A DNA stretch of 64,000 nt from Acidobacteriota bacterium (lineage in GTDB: Bacteria; Acidobacteriota; Blastocatellia; Pyrinomonadales; Pyrinomonadaceae): NCBI GenBank assembly GCA_003385635.1, contig QQUY01000001.1:1837001-1901000 (forward strand). Direction: 5' to 3'. Under the pieces are notes generated by a model that was not told the DNA's origin, did no database searches, and was given only the letters and a program-made list of their open reading frames with translations. The position numbers and the translations under genes are program-made. Within the stretch, counting starts at the first letter, position 1, and each line of letters begins with the position of its first letter. This document shows, piece by piece, positions 55,934 to 64,000 of this stretch.

Positions 55934-58900
55934 CTAGTTCTCAATTTCAATTGCGGATTCCCGAGCCCCTGGATACTGCACATAGAAATGCTCAAACGCC
56001 TTTTTACATTTCTCATCGTAGATCCGTTTCGTGTAGACGGCCGGGAGGAGGTCTAGCATTTCATCGATCGTCAGCTGCACGGCAGCCTTGGTCTGCTGAC
56101 GCTTCCTCCAGTCGAGCACCAGCTTCTCCTTCTTCACCTTCTCGAGCAGATCCCTTGCTACTTTCTTTACAGCAGTCTCTTCTTTTTCTGTTAACTCAGG
56201 TTCGGGTTTCGTAAGCAGGTCGAACAAGGCAAGCTCCTCCTCAGTGAGCCCTTCTTTGACCGCACGCTCTTCTTCTTCGGAGAGTGCCTGGGCGAACTCG
56301 ACTAGTTCCTTGAAGAACTCCTCGAGGTTCTTACTACCGGAGTTGTATTCGTCGATCATCTTCTGAAACTTCTCGAGGTAGTCCATCCGAGAGTGATTAA
56401 GGTCGAGCATTCTGGTCAACCTGGCCTGAAGCAGATTCTTTAGCTTCTCCGCCTCGGTGTGCTTGCGGCTCGAAGTCTTGAACTTTTCTGCAAGGGCTTC
56501 AAAATCGATTTCGCTCAGATTCACGAGCCCTTGCCTTTCGCTCTCCTCGCCGGTCTCTGCTTCAATCCGGTAGGCCTCAGCTGCGACAGAACGATCGAGG
56601 AGGGCCTCAACTCGTTCCATAACATCTGAAACGTCAACAGTTGGATTTAGCTCAGTGATCTTTTGCCTAAGAACGGAGATCAGTATTGCGTCCGGAGCGA
56701 TCTCATTTGCCATTCTGTCAGGCAGAATCGCCTTGAAAACTCTCCGTACAACCTGAGCTTCGACCATGTAGTGCTTCTTAAGGTCTTCGTCCTTTATCAA
56801 CTTCTCAACAGCGTCATCAAGGAGTCCAACCTTCTCGAAGCCGCTTGCTTGAGTAATTGTGTCGAGGTCAATCCCGTTTGCCGAACAGATTCTCTTAAGT
56901 TCAGCGATGATCGACTGCAATTGCTCAACGAGAGCCTTCTTGTCCTTGATCGGCTCATCGCCAGCTGTTCCGTCGTCATCGGAGGCGTATATCGCCAGTG
57001 CCCTCTGTAGGTCACGGAACATGCCCACGTAATCCACTATGACGCCGGCGACCTTCCCTTCTGCCACCCTGTTTGCCCTGGCTATGGTCTGCATCAGGGT
57101 ATGGTTTCGCATCGGCTTGTCGAGATAGATCGTGGAGCATGTAGGAACGTCAAAACCGGTGATCCACATTGCACAAACGAAGACCATTCGCAGGTTGCTA
57201 TTCGGATCCTTGAACTTTTCGTCCAGGTCCTCGCTGACCATCCGCTCACGATGAGGCTTGATCTCGACACCTTTTTCCCGCAAGTCATCTATCTCGTTCT
57301 GGGACTGAGAAACCACGACCGCCATATCTGTGCTTTCCATCTGGCTTATGATCTCGTCCAGGCGGACTCGTCGATCGGCATCCTGTTCTGAGAACGATTC
57401 TGACTTCAGGCTCTGGATCTTTTCTTGCCAATATCTCTGCACCTTGTCATACATCTTCACGGCCGTCGCCTTGTCGATTGCGATGTACATCGCCTTGCCT
57501 TGATAACCTCTGCCTATGAAGTGATCCACTACGTCTTTCGCAATCGTCTCTAGTCGATCTTCTCGGCTGATCAAGTGATACTGGTTGGAAAACTCACGTT
57601 CGAGTTTCTTCTCTTGAGCCTCATCGAGCTCTGCCTCTTCAAGAATCGCCTCCATATCCGAATTGAACTGATCATTCGTGAGCTGCAGTTCTGGGATTCG
57701 ATTCTCATAGTAAAGAGGGACCGTCGCTCGATCCTCGATCGACCGGCGGAAGTTGTAGACAGAGACATAGTCTCCAAAGACCTCACGGGTCTTCTCTTCC
57801 TGCCCCTTGATCAGAGGTGTCCCGGTGAAGCCTATGAAGGATGCTCTCGGTAGGGCGTTCCTCATGTTCAATGCAAAAACATCGTATTGACTCCGGTGAG
57901 CCTCATCGGTCATGACAATAATGTCACCACGTTCGGATAGCATCGGATACTCCGAGCCTTTATCTGTACGGAATTTCTGAATAAGCGTGAAGACGTATCG
58001 ATGGTCCTCGGTGAGCAGCTGTTTGAGGTTCTCTCCGCTTGTCGCCTGGGCTCGCTCTTCTGTTACGGCTCCCGTGTTTACAAAAGTCTGGTAGATCTGG
58101 GAATCGAGATCGTCACGGTCAGTGATGACCAGGAACGTCCAATTTCCCTGTCGCTTACGCAGGATCTTCTGGGTGAAGAAGACCATCGAAAGCGACTTGC
58201 CGCTTCCCTGTGTATGCCAGAACACACCGATACGGCCGTTGGATTCTTTCGTCTTCTCTACAGACTCAAACGCCTGGTTTACTCCTAGGTATTGATGGTT
58301 CTTGGCTACCTTCTTGGCAAGGCCCCCTTTGACTTCCTCAAATACTGTGAAGTTCTCGACTATGTCCAGAAACCTCGAAGGCTCACACACTCCCCTCAAT
58401 GCCGTTTCAAGAGAAATGACTCCTTGCTCTCCCTCGCTGTTTATCCGCTTCCACTCGAAGAAGTGTTCCCATCCTGCTGTAATTGAACCCACTCTGGTAT
58501 CAGAACCGTTTGAAAGGACTACAAGGGCATTTGGCACGAACAGCTGTGGAACCGATTTCTTGTAGTCCCTCAAATTGTCCTTGAATGCGTTGTAGAGCTT
58601 CTTGTGGGCAGCTTTGAGTTCAATAAACAGAAGAGGGAGCCCATTGACGAATCCGACCAAGTCGGTCCGTCTTGTATAGAGCGAGCCTTCAATCCAAAAC
58701 TGTGACGCCAGGAAGAAGTCGTTGTTCTCAGGCGAGTTCCAGTCAATCACCTTGACGGTCTCGTGGCGGGAAATGCCGCTTTCGTCCTTGATCGTCACCT
58801 TTACGCCGCCTTTGAGGAGTTTGTAGAAGTCGTGATTAGCATTGACTGGAATCAATGCGGACCGATCTTGCGTGAGCTCCTCAATAGCGAGTTCGATCGC

Positions 58901-59104
58901 CTCGGATGGAAGTTCGGGATTGAGAAACTTCAGCGATGTTCGCAAACGATGTTTGAGAATCACCTCTTTTCGGGATTGACGTTTTTCGCTCCCCGACTCG
59001 CCGAATGTTTCGCTGTAGAGGTTGGTGTGGTCCCAACCGAGCGACTTTAGAAGTTCGATTGCCGGCTGTTCGATGAGAGCATCTTCGGAGTATTCAGAAC
59101 TCAT
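55934..59104 (-). CDS. hsdR: Type I restriction enzyme HsdR (motor and nuclease)
   Basis: 1056 residues, normal for HsdR. The N-terminal nuclease shows TDLVGFVNGLPLLFIELKA (about residue 150, PD-(D/E)xK type). Superfamily-2 motor motifs: Walker A WHTQGSGKSLSM (about 298), DEAH box MTDEAHRSQYD (about 400), [11 protein letters not shown] and MQTIARANRV. The C-terminal helical region joins the HsdM2S core. The ATG overlaps the hsdS stop by 4 bp (ATGA). The enzyme moves DNA and cuts at distance when the target is unmodified. Confidence 0.95.
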   Translation of the reverse strand: MSSEYSEDALIEQPAIELLKSLGWDHTNLYSETFGESGSEKRQSRKEVILKHRLRTSLKFLNPELPSEAIELAIEELTQDRSALIPVNANHDFYKLLKGGVKVTIKDESGISRHETVKVIDWNSPENNDFFLASQFWIEGSLYTRRTDLVGFVNGLPLLFIELKAAHKKLYNAFKDNLRDYKKSVPQLFVPNALVVLSNGSDTRVGSITAGWEHFFEWKRINSEGEQGVISLETALRGVCEPSRFLDIVENFTVFEEVKGGLAKKVAKNHQYLGVNQAFESVEKTKESNGRIGVFWHTQGSGKSLSMVFFTQKILRKRQGNWTFLVITDRDDLDSQIYQTFVNTGAVTEERAQATSGENLKQLLTEDHRYVFTLIQKFRTDKGSEYPMLSERGDIIVMTDEAHRSQYDVFALNMRNALPRASFIGFTGTPLIKGQEEKTREVFGDYVSVYNFRRSIEDRATVPLYYENRIPELQLTNDQFNSDMEAILEEAELDEAQEKKLEREFSNQYHLISREDRLETIAKDVVDHFIGRGYQGKAMYIAIDKATAVKMYDKVQRYWQEKIQSLKSESFSEQDADRRVRLDEIISQMESTDMAVVVSQSQNEIDDLREKGVEIKPHRERMVSEDLDEKFKDPNSNLRMVFVCAMWITGFDVPTCSTIYLDKPMRNHTLMQTIARANRVAEGKVAGVIVDYVGMFRDLQRALAIYASDDDGTAGDEPIKDKKALVEQLQSIIAELKRICSANGIDLDTITQASGFEKVGLLDDAVEKLIKDEDLKKHYMVEAQVVRRVFKAILPDRMANEIAPDAILISVLRQKITELNPTVDVSDVMERVEALLDRSVAAEAYRIEAETGEESERQGLVNLSEIDFEALAEKFKTSSRKHTEAEKLKNLLQARLTRMLDLNHSRMDYLEKFQKMIDEYNSGSKNLEEFFKELVEFAQALSEEEERAVKEGLTEEELALFDLLTKPEPELTEKEETAVKKVARDLLEKVKKEKLVLDWRKRQQTKAAVQLTIDEMLDLLPAVYTKRIYDEKCKKAFEHFYVQYPGARESAIEIEN

Positions 59105-60411
59105 ACGGGATTGGCAAAGTCAGCGACGTCAATCTCGCCTGAGATCAGTCTTGGGAGAAGAAGGTTTCTTGTCTCGGCGAGTATGTCTCTACGTAAACCT
59201 AAGTTGCCTACGAGTTTCAAAATCGGTCGTACCAAAGAAGCAAATTTTTCTTGGATTGGTGCTGCTGGAATGAGGAGCCTTTCGTGTTCGAGAAAATAGG
59301 TGAACTTGAAATTCGAGATTCCTGTAGATTGAGATTGGTACTTCAGTATCTGTCGATCCGCATAGATCCTTTCCAAATGAAGTTGCAAAAGTTCAGGTAA
59401 GATTCTCTGTTTATTCACCCTCATCAACTTACAAAAGCTCGCAGGGATTACTGGACGATGCAATGACTCAATCAATTCTCGGCGAACCAAAACGCTTCTA
59501 CCGACCGGCTGGTCTTTGCTTCCCCCCGACGCTTCAAGAATCACGTCACCATCTTCCAACCTTCTAGATTTGAAATTTGATTTCTTGTGATACCTAAGTG
59601 GAGCCCCGCCAATTGAGCAATGCTTCACAAATGGTATGTCGGTCCCACGGATAACGAATGCAGCAGTATCGAATTTCTCGTCAACCTTCTCTTCACCCCA
59701 ACCTCCTCCGATGCTGTGAATCAAGATTTCTCCGACAGTTTCGATATCCCAACCTTCAGGGACCATCCCTAGTACAGATTCGACCATGTTCACATTCTTG
59801 TGGCCGGGAAAGCGGAACCTGACGAACCACTCTTCGTAGATTCGGCGAGCCATGTCCTCAAGGATGGCTATCCTGCGATTGTTGTTTTCGATGAAATCGT
59901 CATAGGCGGAGAGAGTGCTGGATATTCTTTGCTGTGTCGTTATGTCAGGGAGATCAATCTCGAAGTCCTCGAGGTCACCCTTCGTAAGGGCTTCCCGAGT
60001 CGCCCCACCTTGGGCGATCGATAAGAGTCGGGCTTTGTGTATGGGCGAAGTAAGGGTGTAGTGCACAAACTGCGGGTCGGCCAGTTCTGATTTGCATCGT
60101 ATGATTGAAACGTGTTGGTTCACTCTTGCAGGCAAGATGTCAGAGGGAACCATGCAACATCTGGCTACTGACGCCCCCGTGATATTTAGTAAGACATCAT
60201 TTTGCAGAACTCTAACGTTGTCGAGAGCACTGGCCTGATCGTGATCGATAAATGCAAGGGAGTCTCTCTCAAAACGAAAATCATGAACGTTAAGGCTACG
60301 GATTAAGGAAGTGCCGGAGTCCTTATACGATTTGCTCCCACCCCTCGGCGTCGCACCACTACCTATCTTTGAAGAAATATCTCCTAACCTTGACTTCTCC
60401 CAACTTTGCAC
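59101..60411 (-). CDS. hsdS: Type I specificity subunit HsdS
   Basis: 436 residues from a GTG at 60411 with AAAGGGAG upstream. Two target-recognition domains are visible: one opening WEKSRLGDISSKIGSGATPR, the second opening PEGWDIETVGEILIHSIGGG (about residue 220). The conserved spacer ILEDMARRIYEEWFVRFRFP lies between them and a matching ILAETRNLLLPRLISGEIDV ends the protein. It sets the bipartite DNA target for the methylase and the nuclease. The spacing to hsdM is 23 bp. Confidence 0.94.
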   Translation of the reverse strand: MQSWEKSRLGDISSKIGSGATPRGGSKSYKDSGTSLIRSLNVHDFRFERDSLAFIDHDQASALDNVRVLQNDVLLNITGASVARCCMVPSDILPARVNQHVSIIRCKSELADPQFVHYTLTSPIHKARLLSIAQGGATREALTKGDLEDFEIDLPDITTQQRISSTLSAYDDFIENNNRRIAILEDMARRIYEEWFVRFRFPGHKNVNMVESVLGMVPEGWDIETVGEILIHSIGGGWGEEKVDEKFDTAAFVIRGTDIPFVKHCSIGGAPLRYHKKSNFKSRRLEDGDVILEASGGSKDQPVGRSVLVRRELIESLHRPVIPASFCKLMRVNKQRILPELLQLHLERIYADRQILKYQSQSTGISNFKFTYFLEHERLLIPAAPIQEKFASLVRPILKLVGNLGLRRDILAETRNLLLPRLISGEIDVADFANPV

Positions 60412-60434
60412 AGCTGCTCCCTTTCCTTTAGTAA

Positions 60435-61988
60435 CTATTCACGAAAATCGTTCTGAAGTATTTGATTAACTGCGTTCGATAACAACGCTTCAAGTGCTCT
60501 TGCCTCGGCATTGAGAGACTCCAACTCTTCGTTTAGCTCCTCGAGCCTCTCTTCAAAAACAAATTCATCTTGTTCCCGCTCTTTAACACCCACGTATCTT
60601 CCCGGGTTGAGACTAAATCTGTTCCCTTCGACCTCTGACAAGTCTGCGACCTTACAGAGTCCAGGAATATCAGTGTATTCGCCGTCAGGAAAATGCTCTG
60701 ACATCAACCCATCGCTAGCTTGTAAGAACTCTGCTTCCTCTCCTCGATAGAGCCGAACAATGTTGGCAAGAAACTCTAATTGCTCTTCTGAAAAATCCCG
60801 ATGAGCCCTAGTTATCTGTCGGAAGATGTGCCTGGCATCAATAAAAAGCACCTTGTCCTTTCGATAGGTTTCCGTCTTACCTTTGTCAAGAAACCAAAGC
60901 GTACACGGGAGTGTGACCGTAAAAAAGAAATTGCCGCTTGTCGCAACAATCACATCTACAGCACCGGTCTCAATGATTTTCCTTCTGATCTCTCCCTGGC
61001 TACCCCTTGCATCGCTAGCAGAGTTCGCCATAACAAATCCAGCCCTTCCGGTATCGTTGAGCGAACCGTAGAAAAGCTGTATCCAGAGGTAGTTGGCGTT
61101 GTCATCCGTCGGGATTCCGAACGGGAAACGGGGATCATCGTTTACTCTCTCCTTGTCGACCCCTGACACATTGAACGGAGGATTCGCCATCACGAAGTCA
61201 AAACGCCCAAGTGCCTCGTGCGGATCCTCGTAGTAGCTATTGGCCTCCTTGATGTCGCCCGATAGACCATGCATCGCCAGGTTCAGCTTTGCCATACGCA
61301 AGGATTCGAGCACCTTCTCAGTTCCGTATATCGACAGCTGCTTACCGGGACTTTTCTGGTGATTTCGGACGAAATTGGCACTATGAACGAACATGCCTCC
61401 TGAGCCGCACGCCGGATCGAAGATTCGGCCTGAGTAAGGCTCAATGATCTCGACGATCAGACGGACGAGGCTCGACGGTGTATAGAACTCTCCTCCCTTC
61501 TGCATGGTCTTCATGGCAAAGTTCCCCATGAAGTATTCGTATATCTGTCCAAAAGCGTCACCTTCGATTTCGAGAGGTGCAAGTAGCTTGAACATCTCAA
61601 CAAGAGTTGAGTTCGGAATCTGCTGATACGTGCGAGGGAGCACGCCGGCGAGGTCCTCGTTCTCCTCTTCGATCGCCGCCATCGCATCGTTGATCGCCTT
61701 TCCAAGATTCTCGGATTCAGGAAGTTCCAGGAGCTTTGAGAATCGTGCTTTCTCTGGCAGGTACACGACACCTTCTGCATGGTATGCAGTCTTTCCTATC
61801 TCACGGCGACCTGTGCCCGTGTCTCCGAGTTTCTCCTTTGCCTTGTTGAAGTTTCTTTCGGCGTAGCGGAGGAAGATCAGCCCGAGGACCGGAGCGGCGT
61901 ATTGATTCGGGAGCAGGCCCGTGTTCGCCCACATTTGGTCAGCTGCAGACCACAGCTTCCCCGAAAGCGTTTGTATATCCGTCGCCAT
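60435..61988 (-). CDS. hsdM: Type I DNA methyltransferase HsdM
   Basis: 517 residues. The N-terminal HsdM_N helical domain ([20 protein letters not shown]) precedes the N6-adenine methyltransferase core with the SAM motif [15 protein letters not shown] (about 191) and the catalytic NPPF (about 267). The end is a coiled coil ([20 protein letters not shown]) that contacts HsdS. Order hsdM-hsdS-hsdR with short spacers marks a complete, apparently intact type I system, unlike the scraps at 17.8 and 27.1 kb. No upstream promoter is clear. Confidence 0.95.
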   Translation of the reverse strand: MATDIQTLSGKLWSAADQMWANTGLLPNQYAAPVLGLIFLRYAERNFNKAKEKLGDTGTGRREIGKTAYHAEGVVYLPEKARFSKLLELPESENLGKAINDAMAAIEEENEDLAGVLPRTYQQIPNSTLVEMFKLLAPLEIEGDAFGQIYEYFMGNFAMKTMQKGGEFYTPSSLVRLIVEIIEPYSGRIFDPACGSGGMFVHSANFVRNHQKSPGKQLSIYGTEKVLESLRMAKLNLAMHGLSGDIKEANSYYEDPHEALGRFDFVMANPPFNVSGVDKERVNDDPRFPFGIPTDDNANYLWIQLFYGSLNDTGRAGFVMANSASDARGSQGEIRRKIIETGAVDVIVATSGNFFFTVTLPCTLWFLDKGKTETYRKDKVLFIDARHIFRQITRAHRDFSEEQLEFLANIVRLYRGEEAEFLQASDGLMSEHFPDGEYTDIPGLCKVADLSEVEGNRFSLNPGRYVGVKEREQDEFVFEERLEELNEELESLNAEARALEALLSNAVNQILQNDFRE

Positions 61989-62438
61989 AGTTCGTGTAGA
62001 AGCAGGAGTAGAGTTGTATTAGTTCAGCCGTGCGGAAGTATACCCATCCCTGCTCTTTCTGTTAAGCAACGAAATTAAGAAAAATTAAGAATGATTCAGA
62101 TTAATTCAGAATCCGCTAGATTGAGACTGCCAGGTTTCCTCGATGTGGGGCGGAACAGCTGAATTTGAACAACGGACAGGACTGTCGAGTTGTGAACGGT
62201 TGGGTAAAGCGTCTTTGTACTAGATTCAGAACACTCAGGTAATAGCTGAAACCGATGATAGATAAATTTCTTCTAGGGAAATAGACTTTAACGCTGCATA
62301 GACGCCTGCGGAAATCCTACAAACTATTGAGTGAAGAGCACTTAAAGCGAAATAAGGTGGTAGCAAGCAGCACATCGGACGTTAAAGGATATTGATATAC
62401 TTAGGTCACTCGCCCTGCTTTAGTAAAATTCTTCCCGT
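61989..62438. other. A/T-rich spacer between hsdM and transposase fragment
   Basis: No gene seen. The stretch is notably A/T-rich, with AATTAAGA and ATTCAGA short direct repeats at about 62070-62110. It should hold the promoter of the type I operon, but no clear -10/-35 pair stands out. Confidence 0.4.
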
Positions 62439-63008
62439 ATGAGGAATAGTAAGAGGTTACCGGAATCCATTAGACAGGTTATCACCCGTTTCGATGACGA
62501 ATCCGAATGTGTAAGACTCGTCGCTTCGCTTCGCTGGCCTGACGGTATTCCCGTATGCCCCCGCTGTGAAAGCACCAAATCCTCTTTTGTATCGACCAGG
62601 AATTTTTGGAAGTGCAAAGGATGCAAGAAGCAGTTTTCGGTGAAACTCGGAACAGTCTTTAGTGGATCGCCAATCGGCCTGAACAAGTGGTTGGTCGCTA
62701 TTTGGCTGGTTGCCAATAGGACAGCAGGCGTCAGCTCCTACGAACTTCATAGATCAATTGGCGTCACTCAAAAGACCGCTTGGTTCATGCTTCACAGGAT
62801 CCGTCTTGCTATGGAAGTGGGAGGCACTGGACTGGTCGATGTTGAAACCGACGACAGCGACATCGGCAGTGTCGCAAACGATGAGCTTGAGACGAAGAGA
62901 ATTTTAGAGATCGAGGACTGCGGTAAGGACTCGACTGCCGCCTTAATCGCAGCATTGAAGAATCGAGGCCAATTGCTTGCGGAGCTTACTAAAATGGCCA
63001 AGTTTTAG
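62439..63008 (+). CDS. Truncated IS1595-type transposase: zinc ribbon and HTH only
   Basis: 189 residues. The first 130 match the N-terminal part of IS1595/ISXO2-like transposases: zinc ribbon PVCPRCESTKSSFVSTRNFW with KCKGCKKQF, then VKLGTVFSGSPIGLNKWLVA and VTQKTAWFMLHRIRLAME. In a full transposase the DDE catalytic domain would follow (normally opening with a VE-x-DE-type motif). Here a short unrelated acidic tail replaces it (VDVETDDSDIGSVANDELET and on to a stop). So it cannot transpose, and is either a decayed copy or a domesticated DNA-binding protein. No inverted repeats were found around it. Confidence 0.75.
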   Translation: MRNSKRLPESIRQVITRFDDESECVRLVASLRWPDGIPVCPRCESTKSSFVSTRNFWKCKGCKKQFSVKLGTVFSGSPIGLNKWLVAIWLVANRTAGVSSYELHRSIGVTQKTAWFMLHRIRLAMEVGGTGLVDVETDDSDIGSVANDELETKRILEIEDCGKDSTAALIAALKNRGQLLAELTKMAKF

Positions 63009-63362
63009 AACTTTCAAAACGAAACTAAGTAACAAATGGAATCCAGTTTAGCCCTTTTCCTGGACGACTGGGAAGCTTCACATTCGCTTGCTGCCGATGC
63101 GTGTGAAGGCATCAATCACTTAATCAAGTAGACGCCAGACGACGCACTCGTCAACAGGATCCAAGGCTTGTTCCCACTTCTGCAACGCACCCTCATGGTA
63201 CCGACCTTTCATTTGAATCTATCCATCCACAAACATATATGGAGGAATAAATTTTTCGCTTAGAAGTTCGCCAGGCGAGGATAGAAAATGATTCCTGGAG
63301 ATCGACGAATCCTTCAGTCCAGAAAGCTAGAGCCACAGCAATTTGACTGGCTATTGAGCAGC
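63009..63362. other. Spacer without a supported gene
   Basis: An isolated 31-codon frame from 63036 (MESSLALFLDDWEASHSLAA...) has no ribosome-binding site and no recognised family. Nothing else is visible. Confidence 0.4.
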
Positions 63363-63557
63363 TCAATCGTCGAGGGTAAAAGGGGGGTCGACCTTCTGCT
63401 CCTTCTTATTACGCCACTCCTTTTCCCGCTTGTCGATCTCGTCTTTAGGCACACCGACGATTGTGGCTAACAGAGTTGAAAAGCGGTTGAGGCTAGCCTT
63501 GTCGAGTTGCTTATTCGTGCTCTTTTGGTTTACTTCCTTCCGAATCAAAGTCCGCAT
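63363..63557 (-). CDS. Small protein overlapping the DUF3800 gene
   Basis: 64 residues from the ATG at 63557, chosen because AAGGAG lies 9 nt before it. It overlaps the end of the DUF3800-like gene by 47 bp, so the two are translationally linked. The sequence (RTLIRKEVNQKSTN..., LNRFSTLLATIVGVPKDEID, KREKEWRNKKEQK) resembles small helical proteins often encoded after DUF3800 genes, with a V-P-x-x-E-I segment. The function is unknown. Confidence 0.55.
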   Translation of the reverse strand: MRTLIRKEVNQKSTNKQLDKASLNRFSTLLATIVGVPKDEIDKREKEWRNKKEQKVDPPFTLDD

Positions 63558-64000
63558 CTTCAATCTCCTTTAAATACTCTCTAAGGCCTTCCCTATCAAA
63601 ATGAAAGGAATAGACTCCCTTCAAAGTCTCCCTTACTTCGCCCTTCAAATTAAGTACGGACTTCCGGATACGCCGCATTTTCTTGACGTCAGGTTGCAGG
63701 ATTCGATTCTCCAATTGCTTCCAACTCTCGTATGCATTGAAATCGGCCGCTTGAAGTTCGACAGCTTCGTACTTGCGCTTAAACTGTAATCCGCCAAAGA
63801 GGAATGCTTCTTTAGCAGCAGGGTCGCTTATTGCATTCCGATAGCACTCGTTCACTTCCTGTTGATTGAGGTTACCAGACTCGAAAAAATACTCGATCGG
63901 ATCCTCGTAACCCTTGCCTCGTGCCCATTCACCGGTGCTAGAGAGGCATGCATTCACCAGCACTCCATATGCCGATGGGGGATTTGGAGCTCTATACTCT
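63511..64000 (-). CDS. DUF3800-like protein, N-terminus beyond the window
   Basis: The frame is open from the right edge of the window (EYRAPNPPSAYGVLVNACLS) to the stop at 63511, about 162 residues. A GTG at 63963 could be mistaken for a start, but protein-like sequence continues past it, so the gene is cut by the edge. The later part contains AVELQAADFNAYESWKQLEN, matching the Q-A-A-D-x-x-A-x-E segment near the C-terminus of DUF3800 proteins, which have an RNase-H-like fold and are common in phages and mobile elements. Function is not established. It pairs with the small overlapping gene after it. Confidence 0.7.
   Translation of the reverse strand, partial: EYRAPNPPSAYGVLVNACLSSTGEWARGKGYEDPIEYFFESGNLNQQEVNECYRNAISDPAAKEAFLFGGLQFKRKYEAVELQAADFNAYESWKQLENRILQPDVKKMRRIRKSVLNLKGEVRETLKGVYSFHFDREGLREYLKEIEDADFDSEGSKPKEHE

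Overview
The window reads as chromosomal DNA of an Acidobacteriota-like bacterium, plausibly Blastocatellia/Pyrinomonadaceae. This is inferred from gene content, not from rRNA, which is absent. The hallmarks are a large Oar-like TonB receptor with an N-terminal carboxypeptidase-regulatory domain, a tricorn-type S41 protease, two very large VPS10/BNR propeller proteins, a DUF5916 protein, a LytS/LytTR pair, and intergenic spacers packed with mosaic repeats. No rRNA, complete tRNA or CRISPR array was seen.

Region 1 (1-9.7 kb) is peptide and amino-acid metabolism: a tricorn-like protease (cut by the window edge), a TonB receptor, and a divergent RpiR regulator followed by a GNAT acyltransferase and an N-succinylamino-acid racemase/OSBS enzyme. 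The last two resemble the known N-succinylation route that converts D- to L-amino acids. Region 2 (9.9-17.6 kb) holds scattered single genes (an unknown protein, a caspase-fold-like protein, a membrane patatin) and a GmrSD-like DUF262 nuclease fused to an AlbA_2/Schlafen domain.

Region 3 (17.8-27.2 kb) is the most interesting part: a one-strand defence island flanked by two decayed pieces of a former type I restriction system (an hsdR scrap on the left, an hsdM scrap on the right). Inside are a type III restriction-modification pair, a SLATT-type membrane protein, a TIR-like gene broken by two in-frame stops, and then tightly coupled genes for a TGT-like protein, an OGG-type DNA glycosylase, a QueC-like enzyme and a second, intact TIR-like protein that begins Met-Gly7. 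QueC, TGT and OGG are the accessory trio of type IV CBASS, but no CD-NTase is present. The intact TIR protein, with its polyglycine N terminus, sits where a QueC substrate might be expected. This may be an undescribed hybrid of Thoeris-like and type-IV-CBASS-like immunity.

Region 4 (28-43.3 kb) is ordinary chromosome (DUF5916, SMP-30-like, LytTR two-component system, an orphan Hcp, VPS10-PepSY-VPS10), separated by repeat islands. Region 5 (43.4 kb to the right edge) is an integrative element. A 3' fragment of a tRNA-Lys gene marks the left attachment site and is followed by a tyrosine integrase, an excisionase-like HTH protein and an HUH rolling-circle Rep with an upstream hairpin. The cargo includes a candidate HEPN protein, a 1257-residue TPR-GreA/B-C-PIN protein, a membrane J-domain protein, a coiled-coil protein, a complete type I restriction-modification system, a truncated IS1595-type transposase and a DUF3800 gene that runs off the end. 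The far attachment site is not in the window.
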